Positions 49,902 to 59,453 are shown, numbered from the stretch's first letter. The stretch is 64,000 nucleotides of DNA from Rhizobacter sp964253025 (GCF_964253025.1 NZ_CAXUQC020000001.1:3472001-3536000); one strand, 5' to 3'. Notes: generated by a model not told the origin, from the sequence alone. A program made the numbers and translations.

Positions 49902-50717
49902 ATGGCCAGCTCCTCCCAGACCCTCGCGGCAGCCGGCGGTCTCCCGACCGAGGACGGCGACGTCCCGGACAAGCGTGACCTCATCGCCGGCCTTGAGAAG
50001 GGGCTGGCTGTCATCGAGGCCTTTCACCAGGAACAGCCCCGACTCTCGATCACCGAGGTGGCCGAACGCACCGGCCTTACCCGCGCGGCGGCGCGTCGCT
50101 ACCTGCTCACCCTCACCCACCTCGGCTACGTCGCCTCCGACCGCAAGCGCTTCGGCCTGACACCCAAAGTGTTGCGCCTGGGCCAGAGCTACCTGCATTC
50201 GGCACGCTTGCCGCGCGTCGTCCAGTCCCAGTTGCAGCGGATTGCCTACGCCCTGCAGGAAGCCAGCTCCGCCGGCATCCTCCAGCAGGACGACATCATG
50301 GCCATCGCGGCCGCCAGCGCGGGCCGCGTGGTCTCGGCAACGCTGCAGCCGGGCATCAGAGTGCCGGCCTACTGCACCAGCAACGGACGGGTGCTGGTCT
50401 CCGCCATGCAGGATGCCGAGATGGACGCTTGGCTTGCCCGCCAGCGCCTGGAACCTCTCACGCCCCACACGATCACCCATCCGGAACGCCTGCGCCTCGA
50501 GCTCCTCCGCACCCGCGCCAACGGCTACGCCGTCGTCGACCAGGAACTCGAACTCGGCCTGCGCACGATCGCCGTGCCCCTGCGCAACTTCCAGGGCGAC
50601 ACCGTCGCCGCCATGAACGTCAGCGTGCACGCGAGCCGCATGCCGATGGAGCAACTGGTGGAGAAATGCCTGCCGCCGTTGCTGCTGGCGCAGGAGCAGT
50701 TGAGGACCTTGCTGTAG
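49902..50717 (+). CDS. pcaR: IclR-family regulator of protocatechuate catabolism (PcaR/PobR type)
   Basis: A 271-residue IclR-family regulator. The winged helix-turn-helix lies at residues 25-85 (LIAGLEKGLAVIEAFHQEQP, LSITEVAERTGLTRAAARRY, LLTLTHLGYVASDRKRFGLT). The effector domain follows (VSATLQPGIRVPAYCTSNGR, NGYAVVDQELELGLRTIAVP, NVSVHASRM), with the VDQELE and AMNVS segments typical of PcaR/PcaU/PobR proteins. It should sense protocatechuate or 3-oxoadipate and control the divergent pca operon. ATG 49902 has a poor ribosome site; an in-frame GTG at 49872 is an alternative but falls in the putative operator. Confidence 0.88.
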   Translation: MASSSQTLAAAGGLPTEDGDVPDKRDLIAGLEKGLAVIEAFHQEQPRLSITEVAERTGLTRAAARRYLLTLTHLGYVASDRKRFGLTPKVLRLGQSYLHSARLPRVVQSQLQRIAYALQEASSAGILQQDDIMAIAAASAGRVVSATLQPGIRVPAYCTSNGRVLVSAMQDAEMDAWLARQRLEPLTPHTITHPERLRLELLRTRANGYAVVDQELELGLRTIAVPLRNFQGDTVAAMNVSVHASRMPMEQLVEKCLPPLLLAQEQLRTLL

Positions 50718-50737
50718 GAGCCAGGTGGAACGAGGCC

Positions 50738-50751
50738 GCCAGGCCTGGCGC
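50738..50751 (+). terminator. palindrome after the pcaR-like gene
   Basis: CGCCAGG-CCTGGCG is a perfect 14-bp palindrome 20 bp after the regulator's stop. It has no loop or T tract and may contribute to transcription end. Confidence 0.3.
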
Positions 50752-50803
50752 GTGGCACGGCTGCATCAGCGCGTGCTAGCGTGGCACATGGTCGAAGAAG
50801 AGG

Positions 50804-50853
50804 TGGTAGGCCGTATTGGACTTGAACCAATGACCAAAGGATTATGAGTCCTT
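50804..50853 (-). pseudogene. 3' fragment of a CAU-anticodon tRNA gene (island attachment site)
   Basis: On the minus strand the sequence contains an intact anticodon arm (AAGGA-CTCATAA-TCCTT), a variable loop, a perfect T arm (ATTGG-TTCAAGT-CCAAT), the acceptor 3' strand ACGGCCT, a discriminator A and encoded CCA. Upstream of the anticodon arm the sequence does not form a D arm or an acceptor 5' strand, so only the 3' 50 nt of the tRNA are present. The CAU anticodon means Met or Ile2. Such fragments are left where an island or phage has integrated into a tRNA gene. Its 3' end faces the pca side, so the island lies to the right. Confidence 0.8.
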
Positions 50854-51234
50854 AAGTAGACCGTCAAATCCTTCCCGAAACCCAGTATCCATGCGGGCTT
50901 TCGGCTTCTCCTTGCACACAGGATATCGTGCACATGCGCCAAATAGGGCGCCTCGCGTGCACATGATGCCGTAGGCCCGCAATCCTTTGCAAGCCCAGCT
51001 GTCATGCGGCTCAGCGAGGTGTGGTTGCACACGGAAGTCCTCGAGCCGCCCAATCGGCCTCTCGGTGCATGTGCACCCGCCGTCGGGCGAGATACGAGGT
51101 TGACGCACGAACAGCTTCTGTCGAGGGCTCATCTGGTCGACGAAGTCGAGTCCGCTTCCGGCAGAATTCACCCCTAGAACTGGGCGGAACGACACTGGTC
51201 GTTTGACGAATCCCAGACAACGTACAGGGAGGCT
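50854..51234. other. island left end and hsdR leader
   Basis: About 380 bp with no credible gene. It holds the left junction of the putative island and the promoter region of hsdR. GTGCACATG occurs at 50928-50936 and 50957-50965 and, inverted, at 51068-51076, inside the palindrome GGTGCA-TG-TGCACC (51064-51077). These are candidate regulator sites. The ribosome site CAGGGAGG precedes the hsdR ATG. Confidence 0.5.
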
Positions 51235-54200
51235 ATGAGACAGGCCAGCGCATCCAACTTCAGGCATTTGCAGGCGCACGGAGAACAGCTCGTGCGCCTG
51301 GGCCTGTTGGCGGAGCGCTACTTTCCAGAAGATCCCAATACCTGCCTGCTAAAGCTCCGACAACTGGCCGAGGCTCTGGCCCAACTGGCCGCTTCCCGTG
51401 TCGGCCTCTTCACGAGCGCCGACGAGAAGCAAGCCGATCTTCTGCGCCGGCTCCAGGATCACGGCATCCTGCCTCGCGAGGTTAGTTCGCTGTTCCACGA
51501 AGTGCGCAAGGCTGGTAACGATGCGAACCACAAGTTGGCCGGCAATCACCGCGTCGCGCTGTTGGCGCTGCGGCTGACTTGGCAGTTGAGCGTCTGGTTT
51601 CACCGCACCTTCAAGGATCCTGAGTTCAAGTCGGGCCCGTTCCTGCCGCCAACCGCGCCCACCGACCAGGGCAATGAGCTCAAGACCGAACTCGATTCGC
51701 TACGCGGCGAACTGGCTGCATTCCGGGCCGCCCACCAGGACGCTGCCCAGGCACTACAGGCCACCCAAGCTCAAGCCCAGCAAACCGAAGAAGAGCGCGC
51801 CTTCTGGGAATCCATGGCTTCGGAGGCCGAGGCAGCGAAGGCGGAGCTTGCTGCCCGCGTCCAGGCACTACAGGCGCAGGCACTCACCCAACCGGCTCAG
51901 GCAGTCACAAAACTGATCGCTGCAGCCAACACGGCTGCCGCAACGCTGCAGCTTAGTGAGGCCGATACCCGCAAGCTGATCGACGAGCAACTGGTCGCCG
52001 CCGGTTGGATCGCCGACACAGTATCGCAGACCTACGCGAAGGGCGCTCGACCGCAAAAGGGCAAGAACCTCGCCATCGCTGAGTGGCCCACGCAAAGCGG
52101 CCCGGCGGACTACGTGCTTTTCGTCGGCCTGACGCCGGTGGCAGTGGTGGAGGCCAAGCGCAAGAACGTTGATGTTTCAGGTTCCCTGCAGCAGGCCAAG
52201 CGCTACAGCCGAGACCTTGGTGCCGTCGCTGACCTCGAAATGCCATCCGTCATCGGCCAGGGTGCCGAGGCGATCAAGATTCCGTTCGCCTTCTCCTCCA
52301 ACGGCCGACCCTTCCTCCGCCAGCTGGCCACCAAGAGCGGCGTGTGGTTCTGCGACCAGCGACGCACCGACAACCTGAGCCAGCCCCTGGATGGCTGGTA
52401 CTCGCCCGAAGGGCTGGTCGCGCTGCTCAAGCGTGACGAAGCCAAGGCGCACGAGAAGCTGGCGAACGAACCTTTCAACTATGGCTTCGACTTGCGTCAC
52501 TACCAGCAAGCCGCCATCAAGGCGGCGGAGTCGGCCATCCAGGGAGGACAGCGCGAGTTGCAGCTGGCCATGGCCACCGGCACCGGCAAGACCAAGACCT
52601 GCATCGCACTCATCTACCGCCTGCTCAAGGCCGAGCGCTTCCGGCGCATCCTGTTCCTGGTGGACCGTTCCGCCCTGGGCGAGCAGGCCACCAACGCGTT
52701 CAAGGACACACGGATGGAGAACCTCCAGACCTTTGCCGACACCTTCGGCATCAAGGAACTGGAAGACATTTCGCCGGACAGCGACACCTCGGTGCACATC
52801 GCGACCATCCAGGGCATGGTGGCGCGCGTGCTCTACCCGTCGGACGACGCTGGCCCACCGAGCGTGGACCAATATGACTGCCTCGTGGTTGACGAATGCC
52901 ACCGCGGCTACCTGCTTGACCGAGAGCTGTCCGACACTGAACTCACCTTCCGTGGCTACGAGGACTACATCTCCAAGTACCGTCGGGTGCTCGACTACTT
53001 CGACGCCGTCAAGATCGGCCTCACCGCAACGCCGGCCCTCCACACCTCGCAGATCTTCGGCGCACCGGTCTATACCTACAGCTACCGCGAGGCCGTCATC
53101 GACGGCTACCTGGTCGACTACGAGCCGCCGATCCAGATCATCACGGAATTGTCGGCCAGCGGCATCCAGTGGAAGGCCGGCGAAGAGCTCAAGGTCTACG
53201 ACGTTCAGCGCAACCAGATCGAGTTGTTCAAGGCACCGGACGAAATCAAGCTGGAGGTCGGAGCCTTCAACCGCAAGGTCATCACCGAGAGTTTCAATCG
53301 CGTTGTATGCGAGTACCTTGCCTGCGAGTTGGACCCAGCGAGCCGGCGAAAGACGTTGATCTTCTGCGTCAATGACGCCCATGCCGATCTGGTGGTGCAC
53401 CTGATGAAGGCTGCATTCACCAAAGCCTACGGCACGGTCGAAGACGACTCCGTCATCAAGATTACCGGCGCCGCCGACAAACCGCTGTCTCTGATCCGTC
53501 GCTACAAGAACGAGAAGCTACCCAATGTGGCGGTAACCGTGGATCTGCTGACCACGGGTGTCGACGTGCCCGAGATCTGCAATCTGGTCTTTCTGCGGCG
53601 GGTGAACAGCCGCATCCTGTTCGACCAGATGCTGGGCCGCGCCACCCGCCTGTGCCCGAACATCGATGGTGACGGCGACAAGGAAGCGTTCCGTGTCTTC
53701 GACGCCGTGCAGATCTTCGAAGCGCTGCAGGGCATGACGGCCATGCAACCCGTGGTCGTCAATCCCGGCATCAGCTTCGCCCAGCTTGCCAGGGAGCTAG
53801 CTACCGTCAGTGACGACGACGCTCGGGCGCTGGCTCGCGACCAGTTCCTCGCCAAGCTGCAGCGCAAGAAGCGTCACCTGGGCGACGACGCCGCCAAGGA
53901 CTTTGAAGCCCGTGCCGGCATGCGGCCTGACGCGTTCATCCAGAAGCTGCGCACGATGACACTCTCCGACGTGGCCGCTTGGTTTACTCAGAACCCAGAC
54001 CTCGGTGAGAGCCTGGACCGCAAGGGCAACGGGCCGCGCGACCCCGTGTTCGTATCGGACCATGATGACCAGCTCAAGGATGTGACCCGCGGCTATGGCA
54101 AGGCCAAGAAGCCCGAGGACTACCTCCACGAGTTCACCGCCTTCATCCAGAGCCACAGCAACACCATCCCGTCCCTTGTGACGGTGCTGACAAGGCCGCG

Positions 54201-54639
54201 CGAACTGACCCGCAAACAGCTGCGCGAGCTGGTGATGGAGTTGGACAAAGCCGGCTTCACCGAGACAGGCCTAGCGACAGCCTGGCGCGAGATGACCAAC
54301 CAGGACATCGCAGCACGCATCGTGGGCTACATCCGCCAAGCAGCGATCGGTGACGCCCTGGTACCGTACGCCGAGCGCGTGGACCGAGCGCTCAACCACC
54401 TGCTGGCTCACCCACCCGCCGGCAAGGCCTGGACCACGCCGCAGCGCGACTGGTTGAAGAAGATCGCCGCCCAGACCAAGGCGAATACCCTGGTCGACCG
54501 CGACGCTCTTGACGACCCGGATCTGATGTTCAAGACCCGAGGCGGCGGCTTTCAGCGGCTCGACAAGCTCTTCGGCGGCCAGTTGCTCCATACGCTGGAC
54601 GCCTTCAATGACTCAATCTGGGCGAAGCCAGCCGCGTGA
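51235..54639 (+). CDS. hsdR: type I restriction enzyme R subunit
   Basis: A 1134-residue EcoEI-like HsdR, the translocating and cutting subunit of a type I restriction enzyme. Order of parts: an N-terminal DUF4145-like domain (1-135); a helical coiled-coil stretch (145-230); a PD-(D/E)xK nuclease with D292 and E306-x-K308 (GPADYVLFVGLTPVAVVEAK); and the SF2 motor with Walker A K452 (MATGTGKTKT), DECH at 553-556, GLTATP, and motif VI MLGRATRLCPN. The C-terminal EcoEI_R_C-type domain binds the HsdM/HsdS core. Its 3' end is 33 bp before hsdM. The R-M-S gene order is the usual one for this subgroup. Confidence 0.95.
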   Translation: MRQASASNFRHLQAHGEQLVRLGLLAERYFPEDPNTCLLKLRQLAEALAQLAASRVGLFTSADEKQADLLRRLQDHGILPREVSSLFHEVRKAGNDANHKLAGNHRVALLALRLTWQLSVWFHRTFKDPEFKSGPFLPPTAPTDQGNELKTELDSLRGELAAFRAAHQDAAQALQATQAQAQQTEEERAFWESMASEAEAAKAELAARVQALQAQALTQPAQAVTKLIAAANTAAATLQLSEADTRKLIDEQLVAAGWIADTVSQTYAKGARPQKGKNLAIAEWPTQSGPADYVLFVGLTPVAVVEAKRKNVDVSGSLQQAKRYSRDLGAVADLEMPSVIGQGAEAIKIPFAFSSNGRPFLRQLATKSGVWFCDQRRTDNLSQPLDGWYSPEGLVALLKRDEAKAHEKLANEPFNYGFDLRHYQQAAIKAAESAIQGGQRELQLAMATGTGKTKTCIALIYRLLKAERFRRILFLVDRSALGEQATNAFKDTRMENLQTFADTFGIKELEDISPDSDTSVHIATIQGMVARVLYPSDDAGPPSVDQYDCLVVDECHRGYLLDRELSDTELTFRGYEDYISKYRRVLDYFDAVKIGLTATPALHTSQIFGAPVYTYSYREAVIDGYLVDYEPPIQIITELSASGIQWKAGEELKVYDVQRNQIELFKAPDEIKLEVGAFNRKVITESFNRVVCEYLACELDPASRRKTLIFCVNDAHADLVVHLMKAAFTKAYGTVEDDSVIKITGAADKPLSLIRRYKNEKLPNVAVTVDLLTTGVDVPEICNLVFLRRVNSRILFDQMLGRATRLCPNIDGDGDKEAFRVFDAVQIFEALQGMTAMQPVVVNPGISFAQLARELATVSDDDARALARDQFLAKLQRKKRHLGDDAAKDFEARAGMRPDAFIQKLRTMTLSDVAAWFTQNPDLGESLDRKGNGPRDPVFVSDHDDQLKDVTRGYGKAKKPEDYLHEFTAFIQSHSNTIPSLVTVLTRPRELTRKQLRELVMELDKAGFTETGLATAWREMTNQDIAARIVGYIRQAAIGDALVPYAERVDRALNHLLAHPPAGKAWTTPQRDWLKKIAAQTKANTLVDRDALDDPDLMFKTRGGGFQRLDKLFGGQLLHTLDAFNDSIWAKPAA

Positions 54640-54672
54640 CGGCGGAACTGCGCTCCAACAAGAACCGTACCT

Positions 54673-56139
54673 ATGACCACCCAAGACCTAGTCGGCAAGC
54701 TCTGGAACCTGTGCAACGTTCTCAAAGATGACGGCATCACGTACCACCAGTACGTCACCGAGCTGACCTACCTGCTGTTCCTGAAAATGGCCGAGGAGAC
54801 CGGCCAGCACGATCAACTGCCCGACAGTTACCGCTGGGCTGACCTGACGGCGCAGAGTGCACCTGAGCGGCTGGAGTTCTATAAGAAGACGCTCATCCAC
54901 CTGGGCAGCCATGGTTCGTTGCTGGTTAAGGAGATCTTTGCCAACGCCAGCAGCTTCATCAAGAAGCCGGCCACGCTGTCCACGCTGGTCACCGAGATCG
55001 ACAAGCTCGACTGGTACAGCGCCCGACAGGAAGGCTTGGGTGATCTGTACGAAGGCCTGCTCGAGAAGAACGCCAACGAGAAGAAGAGCGGCGCGGGCCA
55101 ATACTTCACTCCACGTTCGTTGATCGACTGCATGGTGTCGGTGATGAAGCCTACGTTGAACGACGTGATCCAGGATCCTGCCGCCGGCACGGGCGGTTTC
55201 TTGATCGCCGCGCACCACTACCTGCGCGAGCACCATGACTTCGACGCGCTCACCGAGAAACAGCAGCGCAAGCTGCGCCGCAACACCTTCTACGGCATGG
55301 AGCATGTGCAGGACACGCACCGCTTGGCGCTGATGAACCTGATGCTGCACGGCATCGACAGCGACCCTGAGGCGGGAGGCATCCGCTACGGCGACACGCT
55401 TGGCCCGGACGGCCAAGCGCTGGGGCAACTGGGGGCCACGCTGGTTCTCACCAATCCGCCGTTCGGCACCAAGAAGGGTGGCGGCCTGCCAACGCGCGAC
55501 GACTTCACCTTCCCGACCAGCAACAAGCAGTTCTGCTTCCTGCAGCACATTTATCGAACGTTGAAGCCTGGAGGCCGCGCCGCGGTAGTACTGCCGGACA
55601 ACGTCCTCTTCGAGAGCAACGTGGGCACCGACATCCGGCGCGACTTGATGGACAAGTGCAATCTGCACACCATCCTGCGCCTACCCACCGGAATCTTCTA
55701 CGCGCAGGGCGTGCAAACAAACGTGCTGTTCTTCACGCGGGGGGATAAAGACAAGGGCAATACGAAGGAGGTTTGGGTGTATGACCTTCGCGCGAACATG
55801 CAAGCCTTCGGCAAGCGGACGATGCTCGGGCGAGAACACTTCGCCGAGTTCGAAGAGGAGTTTGGCGGCGACCCGTTGGGTGGGCCTGCCTGCCTGAAGG
55901 CTCGGCGGGACCAGGGCGAGCAAGGTCGCTGGCGGCGGTTCACGCGCGACGCGATTGCAGCGCGAGGGGACAACCTCGACGTTGGGTGGTTGAAGGACGA
56001 GAGCGGCGGGGCTGGCGAGGCACTTCCTGAACCTGATGTATTGGCGCGTGCGGCAATGAGCGAATTGGACTCGGCGCTCGAAGAGCTAAAGGGAATTCTT
56101 GAAGGGCTTGGCGAGCCGATCGACGAGGAGCAGGTGTGA
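54673..56139 (+). CDS. hsdM: type I DNA methyltransferase M subunit (N6-adenine)
   Basis: A 488-residue HsdM that methylates adenine N6 in the recognition site, protecting host DNA. The N-terminal helical domain (LVGKLWNLCNVLKDDGITYH, YVTELTYLLFLKMAEE) is HsdM_N. The SAM site is D168-PAAGTGGF, the catalytic motif IV is N261-PPF. AGQYFTPRSLIDCMV precedes the SAM site. The end GLGEPIDEEQV overlaps the GTG start of hsdS by 4 nt. Confidence 0.96.
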   Translation: MTTQDLVGKLWNLCNVLKDDGITYHQYVTELTYLLFLKMAEETGQHDQLPDSYRWADLTAQSAPERLEFYKKTLIHLGSHGSLLVKEIFANASSFIKKPATLSTLVTEIDKLDWYSARQEGLGDLYEGLLEKNANEKKSGAGQYFTPRSLIDCMVSVMKPTLNDVIQDPAAGTGGFLIAAHHYLREHHDFDALTEKQQRKLRRNTFYGMEHVQDTHRLALMNLMLHGIDSDPEAGGIRYGDTLGPDGQALGQLGATLVLTNPPFGTKKGGGLPTRDDFTFPTSNKQFCFLQHIYRTLKPGGRAAVVLPDNVLFESNVGTDIRRDLMDKCNLHTILRLPTGIFYAQGVQTNVLFFTRGDKDKGNTKEVWVYDLRANMQAFGKRTMLGREHFAEFEEEFGGDPLGGPACLKARRDQGEQGRWRRFTRDAIAARGDNLDVGWLKDESGGAGEALPEPDVLARAAMSELDSALEELKGILEGLGEPIDEEQV

Positions 56140-57821
56140 CCGACAGATTCCCCCTGCCAGCCAGTTGGACCTGGTGTCAACTGGGCGATGTGGTCGACTA
56201 CGGTTCCACTGACAAGGCCGAGCCAAGTGAGCTCGGGAGTGGCGACTGGATCCTGGAGCTTGAGGACATCGAAAAGGACACGTCGCGGCTCCTGCAACGG
56301 GCAACGTTTCAGATGCGCCAGTCAAAGAGTACCAAGAACCGCTTCCAAGCGGGCGACGTGTTGTATGGCAAGTTACGGCCCTACCTCAACAAGGTCGTAC
56401 ACGCTGACGCCGGTGGCTTTTGCACGACGGAAATCGTTCCACTCCGACCGCCGCCAGAAGTCAACTCACGGTACCTATTCCACTGGCTGCGGCACCCAGA
56501 GTTCACAGGGTACGTGAATGAAGTGAGTCACGGGCTGAGCATGCCTCGGCTCGGCACCGAATCGGGCAAACAGGCGCCGTTCGTGCTTGCGCCGATCGCG
56601 GAGCAGAAGCGCATCGCCGACAAACTTGACGCCCTACTCGTTGGCGCAGGTACCTGCCGAGATCGCCTGGGCTGCGTGCCCATTATCCTCAAGCGCTTTC
56701 GGCAGGCGGTCCTCGATTCGGCCATGAATGGAGCCCTCACGGCGGACTGGCGCGCCGTACAGGACTTCGCCGAAACCGGCACTGAGTTGACAGCGATGCT
56801 CTCCCGCCGCCACGAACTGTCCGGCGGCCACAAGGCAGGCAATGCAGCAAGCCCAACGGAGGACGTACACGACTTGGCAGTTGAAAGCCTTCCTACCGGT
56901 TGGGGGCTGACAACGCTGCGCGATGCAGTAGAACCAGATAGGCCGATCACGTACGGCATCCTGATGCCCGGTCCCGACTTATCGGATGGGGTTCCTTACG
57001 TACGCGTTGCGGACTTCCCAAACGACCGCCTCGACCTAAGCGGCATCCGTCGGACGTCAGCCAGCATGGATGCGGAGTTCAAGCGTTCAAGACTGCGCAC
57101 CAATGACTTGTTGCTTTCAATTCGAGGTACGGTTGGCAGACTTGTCAAGATTCCACCGGAGTTAGACGCCGCCAATATCACCCAAGACTCGGCAAGGTTG
57201 TCTATTCAGCCCGCAATGAATGGCTCTTTTGTACTCTGGTATCTGCGTTCTGACCTAGCCCAGTCAAGGATGCGCCGCGCGATCAAGGGTGTTGCCGTGC
57301 GGGGCATCAACATCGGGGACGTGCGAGCCTTCCAACTTCCGGTCCCCTCCAGAGCAGAGCAAGACGAGATAGTCCGCCGAATCGAATCTCTGTTTGCCCT
57401 TGCCGACGTACTCGACAGCCGGCTCGCCACCGCCCGAGCACAGGTCGATCGCCTCACCTCAGCCCTGCTGGTAAAGGCCTTCCGCGGCGAACTGGTGCCG
57501 CAGGACCCGAACGACGAGCCGGCAGAAAAGCTGCTTGAGCGCATCGCTTTGGCAAGACGAACAGCAGCACTCGCCCGCAAGCGCGCGCCGTCATCAAGGA
57601 GCACGAATTTGAAGCCCGCACCCAAGCAACGCCTGTCAACAATCATCCTCCAGATGCCAAAATCGGATTTCACGTTCGATGACCTCCGACAAGTCGTCAC
57701 CGGTGACTACGAATCGCTCAAGGACGAGCTCTTTGCGATGCTTGCAGACAAAGGCTCAGGTATTGAGCAGTTCTTCGATGCAGATGCAAAGCTGATGAAG
57801 CTTAGACGAGTCAGCAAGTGA
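56136..57821 (+). CDS. hsdS: type I restriction specificity subunit with C-terminal extension
   Basis: A 561-residue HsdS that reads the target sequence through two recognition domains. TRD1 spans about 1-170 (LPASWTWCQLGDVVDYGSTD, LRPPPEVNSRYLFHWLRHPE) and ends in the conserved helix APIAEQKRIADKLDALLVG. TRD2 spans about 250-420 (LPTGWGLTTLRDAVEPDRPI, LPVPSRAEQDEIVRRIESLF). The usual protein ends near AEKLLERIALAR (about 470); here about 90 more residues follow, including SDFTFDDLRQVVTGDYESLK, a likely winged-helix-like extension. The start is GTG overlapping the hsdM stop. Its TGA overlaps the ATG of the AAA gene. Confidence 0.93.
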   Translation: MTDRFPLPASWTWCQLGDVVDYGSTDKAEPSELGSGDWILELEDIEKDTSRLLQRATFQMRQSKSTKNRFQAGDVLYGKLRPYLNKVVHADAGGFCTTEIVPLRPPPEVNSRYLFHWLRHPEFTGYVNEVSHGLSMPRLGTESGKQAPFVLAPIAEQKRIADKLDALLVGAGTCRDRLGCVPIILKRFRQAVLDSAMNGALTADWRAVQDFAETGTELTAMLSRRHELSGGHKAGNAASPTEDVHDLAVESLPTGWGLTTLRDAVEPDRPITYGILMPGPDLSDGVPYVRVADFPNDRLDLSGIRRTSASMDAEFKRSRLRTNDLLLSIRGTVGRLVKIPPELDAANITQDSARLSIQPAMNGSFVLWYLRSDLAQSRMRRAIKGVAVRGINIGDVRAFQLPVPSRAEQDEIVRRIESLFALADVLDSRLATARAQVDRLTSALLVKAFRGELVPQDPNDEPAEKLLERIALARRTAALARKRAPSSRSTNLKPAPKQRLSTIILQMPKSDFTFDDLRQVVTGDYESLKDELFAMLADKGSGIEQFFDADAKLMKLRRVSK

Positions 57822-59452
57822 AGCTGCTCCGAGTTCACATCGTATCGGCGCAGTCATGCGGCGGCTTGCTGGACGGCATTGAAGTTTGCCTTCGGGAATC
57901 GGGAGCCAACCAGTTCGTTTTCGAACCTCTTTGCCTGATTGGCCGTAACGGTGCCGGAAAGTCGCAGTTCATTCAGGTCATCGCGGAGGCGCTCCAATCG
58001 TTGTTGCATGCCGCGGCGCCTAGCGAGGAGCGCGCCGAGGGCAACCCAGATCTGCAGTTCGAGATTGAGTATGAGATCACCGTGAACGGACAACAAGATC
58101 CGGTTCATGTCAAGGCCGCGCGGCTTGCAGAAGGGCGCAGGCGGCCGACTGTCACGCTTGCCAAGAAGGCCCTCGATGAGTGGGTCGACTGCAAGTTCAG
58201 TGACCCCAAGACAGCTGCCCTTCTTCCCACGAAAGTGATCGGGTACACGTCGGGCGCGAACGAGACCCTGAGCCTGCCCTTCCTGGTGTCACGCAGTGGG
58301 TATGCAGATGAGGTCGGTCGTCGTGCGCTGGACGAGTCCAAGGCGCAAGATGCCGTGCCTGACACGCGTTTGATGCTGATCGACTATGGCACTCACCTTG
58401 AAGTACTGGCTGCCAACCTCCTTCTTGGATCGACGGAACAGCGACTCGCGCTCCTCGATGACGCTCGTGTTCAGGACTTTCATTCGTTCCGATGCGTGGT
58501 TCAACTGGCGCACTCAGCAGCACCAAAGGCACCGGCTGCGAAAGGCGAGGCTCGCAGGCGCAAGGGAATCCAGCTGACCGATGAGCTCGAGTCATACCTC
58601 GACCAACTGCGACGGTGCGCCACGAGCTATCACCATGAGCCGAACACCGACAGCTACACGTTCGACTTCTTGGTAACCGGCGAGACGCGAAAGGCATTCG
58701 CAAGCTTCTGGTCCAGTTCCCTGGGGCTCTATGCAGCACTCCACAAACTCGCGATGCTGAACGACCTGGCCATACCGAAGACCACGCGCGAGCGGTTTCG
58801 ACGCGAAACGCAACAGCGGAAGTTCGCCTCGCGGCTACCTGAGCCCCAGGACGAGGACAAGGTTTTCCGCTTCGAGCGAGTCGTCTTCAGTGCTTCAGGT
58901 GCCCAGGGTCTCGTCGACTATGTGTCGCTCTCAGACGGCGAGCATCAGATGGCGCAACTTCTGGGGACCATGTGCATGGTCTCATTTCCGAACGCACTCT
59001 TTCTCTTGGACGAACCCGAGTCTCACTTCAACCCGCAATGGCGCGTGAAGCTCCTGACCAAAGTCCTCGCCCTGCCCACCGCATGCGGCGTTCGCGAAGA
59101 GCATGGTCCCGCCGCGATGCAGGATTGCCTCCTCACAACACATTCTCCGTTCGTACCTTCGGACATGCCCAAGGAGCGAGTGTTCATCTTTAGCAAGAAC
59201 GATGAGACAGGTCGGATTGAGATCCGAAACCCAGATATTGAGACCTTCGGCACGACGTTCGATGCCATCTTGGCCGAATGCTTCGAGATACGACCTCCGA
59301 TCTCGGACGTCTCAATGGCAAAGATTGAGAGCCTCAAGTCGTCCGATGACCCGGCAACGATCCAGGAAGGCATGCTCGAGCTGGGCGACTCCGTAGAGAA
59401 GATCATGCTTGCCGATCGAGTCCGCCAACTGCAACGGCAGGGCAAGCAATAG
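57818..59452 (+). CDS. restriction-associated AAA/ABC-type ATPase
   Basis: A 544-residue single-polypeptide ATPase of the SMC/ABC-like AAA_21/AAA_15 type seen in defence systems. Walker A is LIGRNGAGKSQF (K48). The signature-like region SLSDGEHQMAQLLGTM comes near residue 370. Walker B is ALFLLDEPESHFNPQWR (D398, E399), with the switch His in LLTTHSPFV. The middle (100-320) is helical. It resembles the ATPase annotated as restriction-system-associated AAA, and PtuA-like ATPases of Septu in layout. It overlaps the hsdS stop by 4 nt and lies 1 bp before the HNH gene, so it is transcribed with both. It likely senses or gates the HNH nuclease; this is inference. Confidence 0.82.
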   Translation: MKLLRVHIVSAQSCGGLLDGIEVCLRESGANQFVFEPLCLIGRNGAGKSQFIQVIAEALQSLLHAAAPSEERAEGNPDLQFEIEYEITVNGQQDPVHVKAARLAEGRRRPTVTLAKKALDEWVDCKFSDPKTAALLPTKVIGYTSGANETLSLPFLVSRSGYADEVGRRALDESKAQDAVPDTRLMLIDYGTHLEVLAANLLLGSTEQRLALLDDARVQDFHSFRCVVQLAHSAAPKAPAAKGEARRRKGIQLTDELESYLDQLRRCATSYHHEPNTDSYTFDFLVTGETRKAFASFWSSSLGLYAALHKLAMLNDLAIPKTTRERFRRETQQRKFASRLPEPQDEDKVFRFERVVFSASGAQGLVDYVSLSDGEHQMAQLLGTMCMVSFPNALFLLDEPESHFNPQWRVKLLTKVLALPTACGVREEHGPAAMQDCLLTTHSPFVPSDMPKERVFIFSKNDETGRIEIRNPDIETFGTTFDAILAECFEIRPPISDVSMAKIESLKSSDDPATIQEGMLELGDSVEKIMLADRVRQLQRQGKQ

Positions 59453-59453
59453 C

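Noticed and set aside
50804..50880. Intact tRNA-Met gene
   Set aside because: The anticodon and T arms are present but no D arm or acceptor 5' strand could be found upstream, so it is only a fragment.
50842..51279. 145-codon minus-strand frame across the island junction
   Set aside because: No ribosome site or family; it runs into the tRNA fragment and the hsdR start. The tRNA reading explains the left end better.
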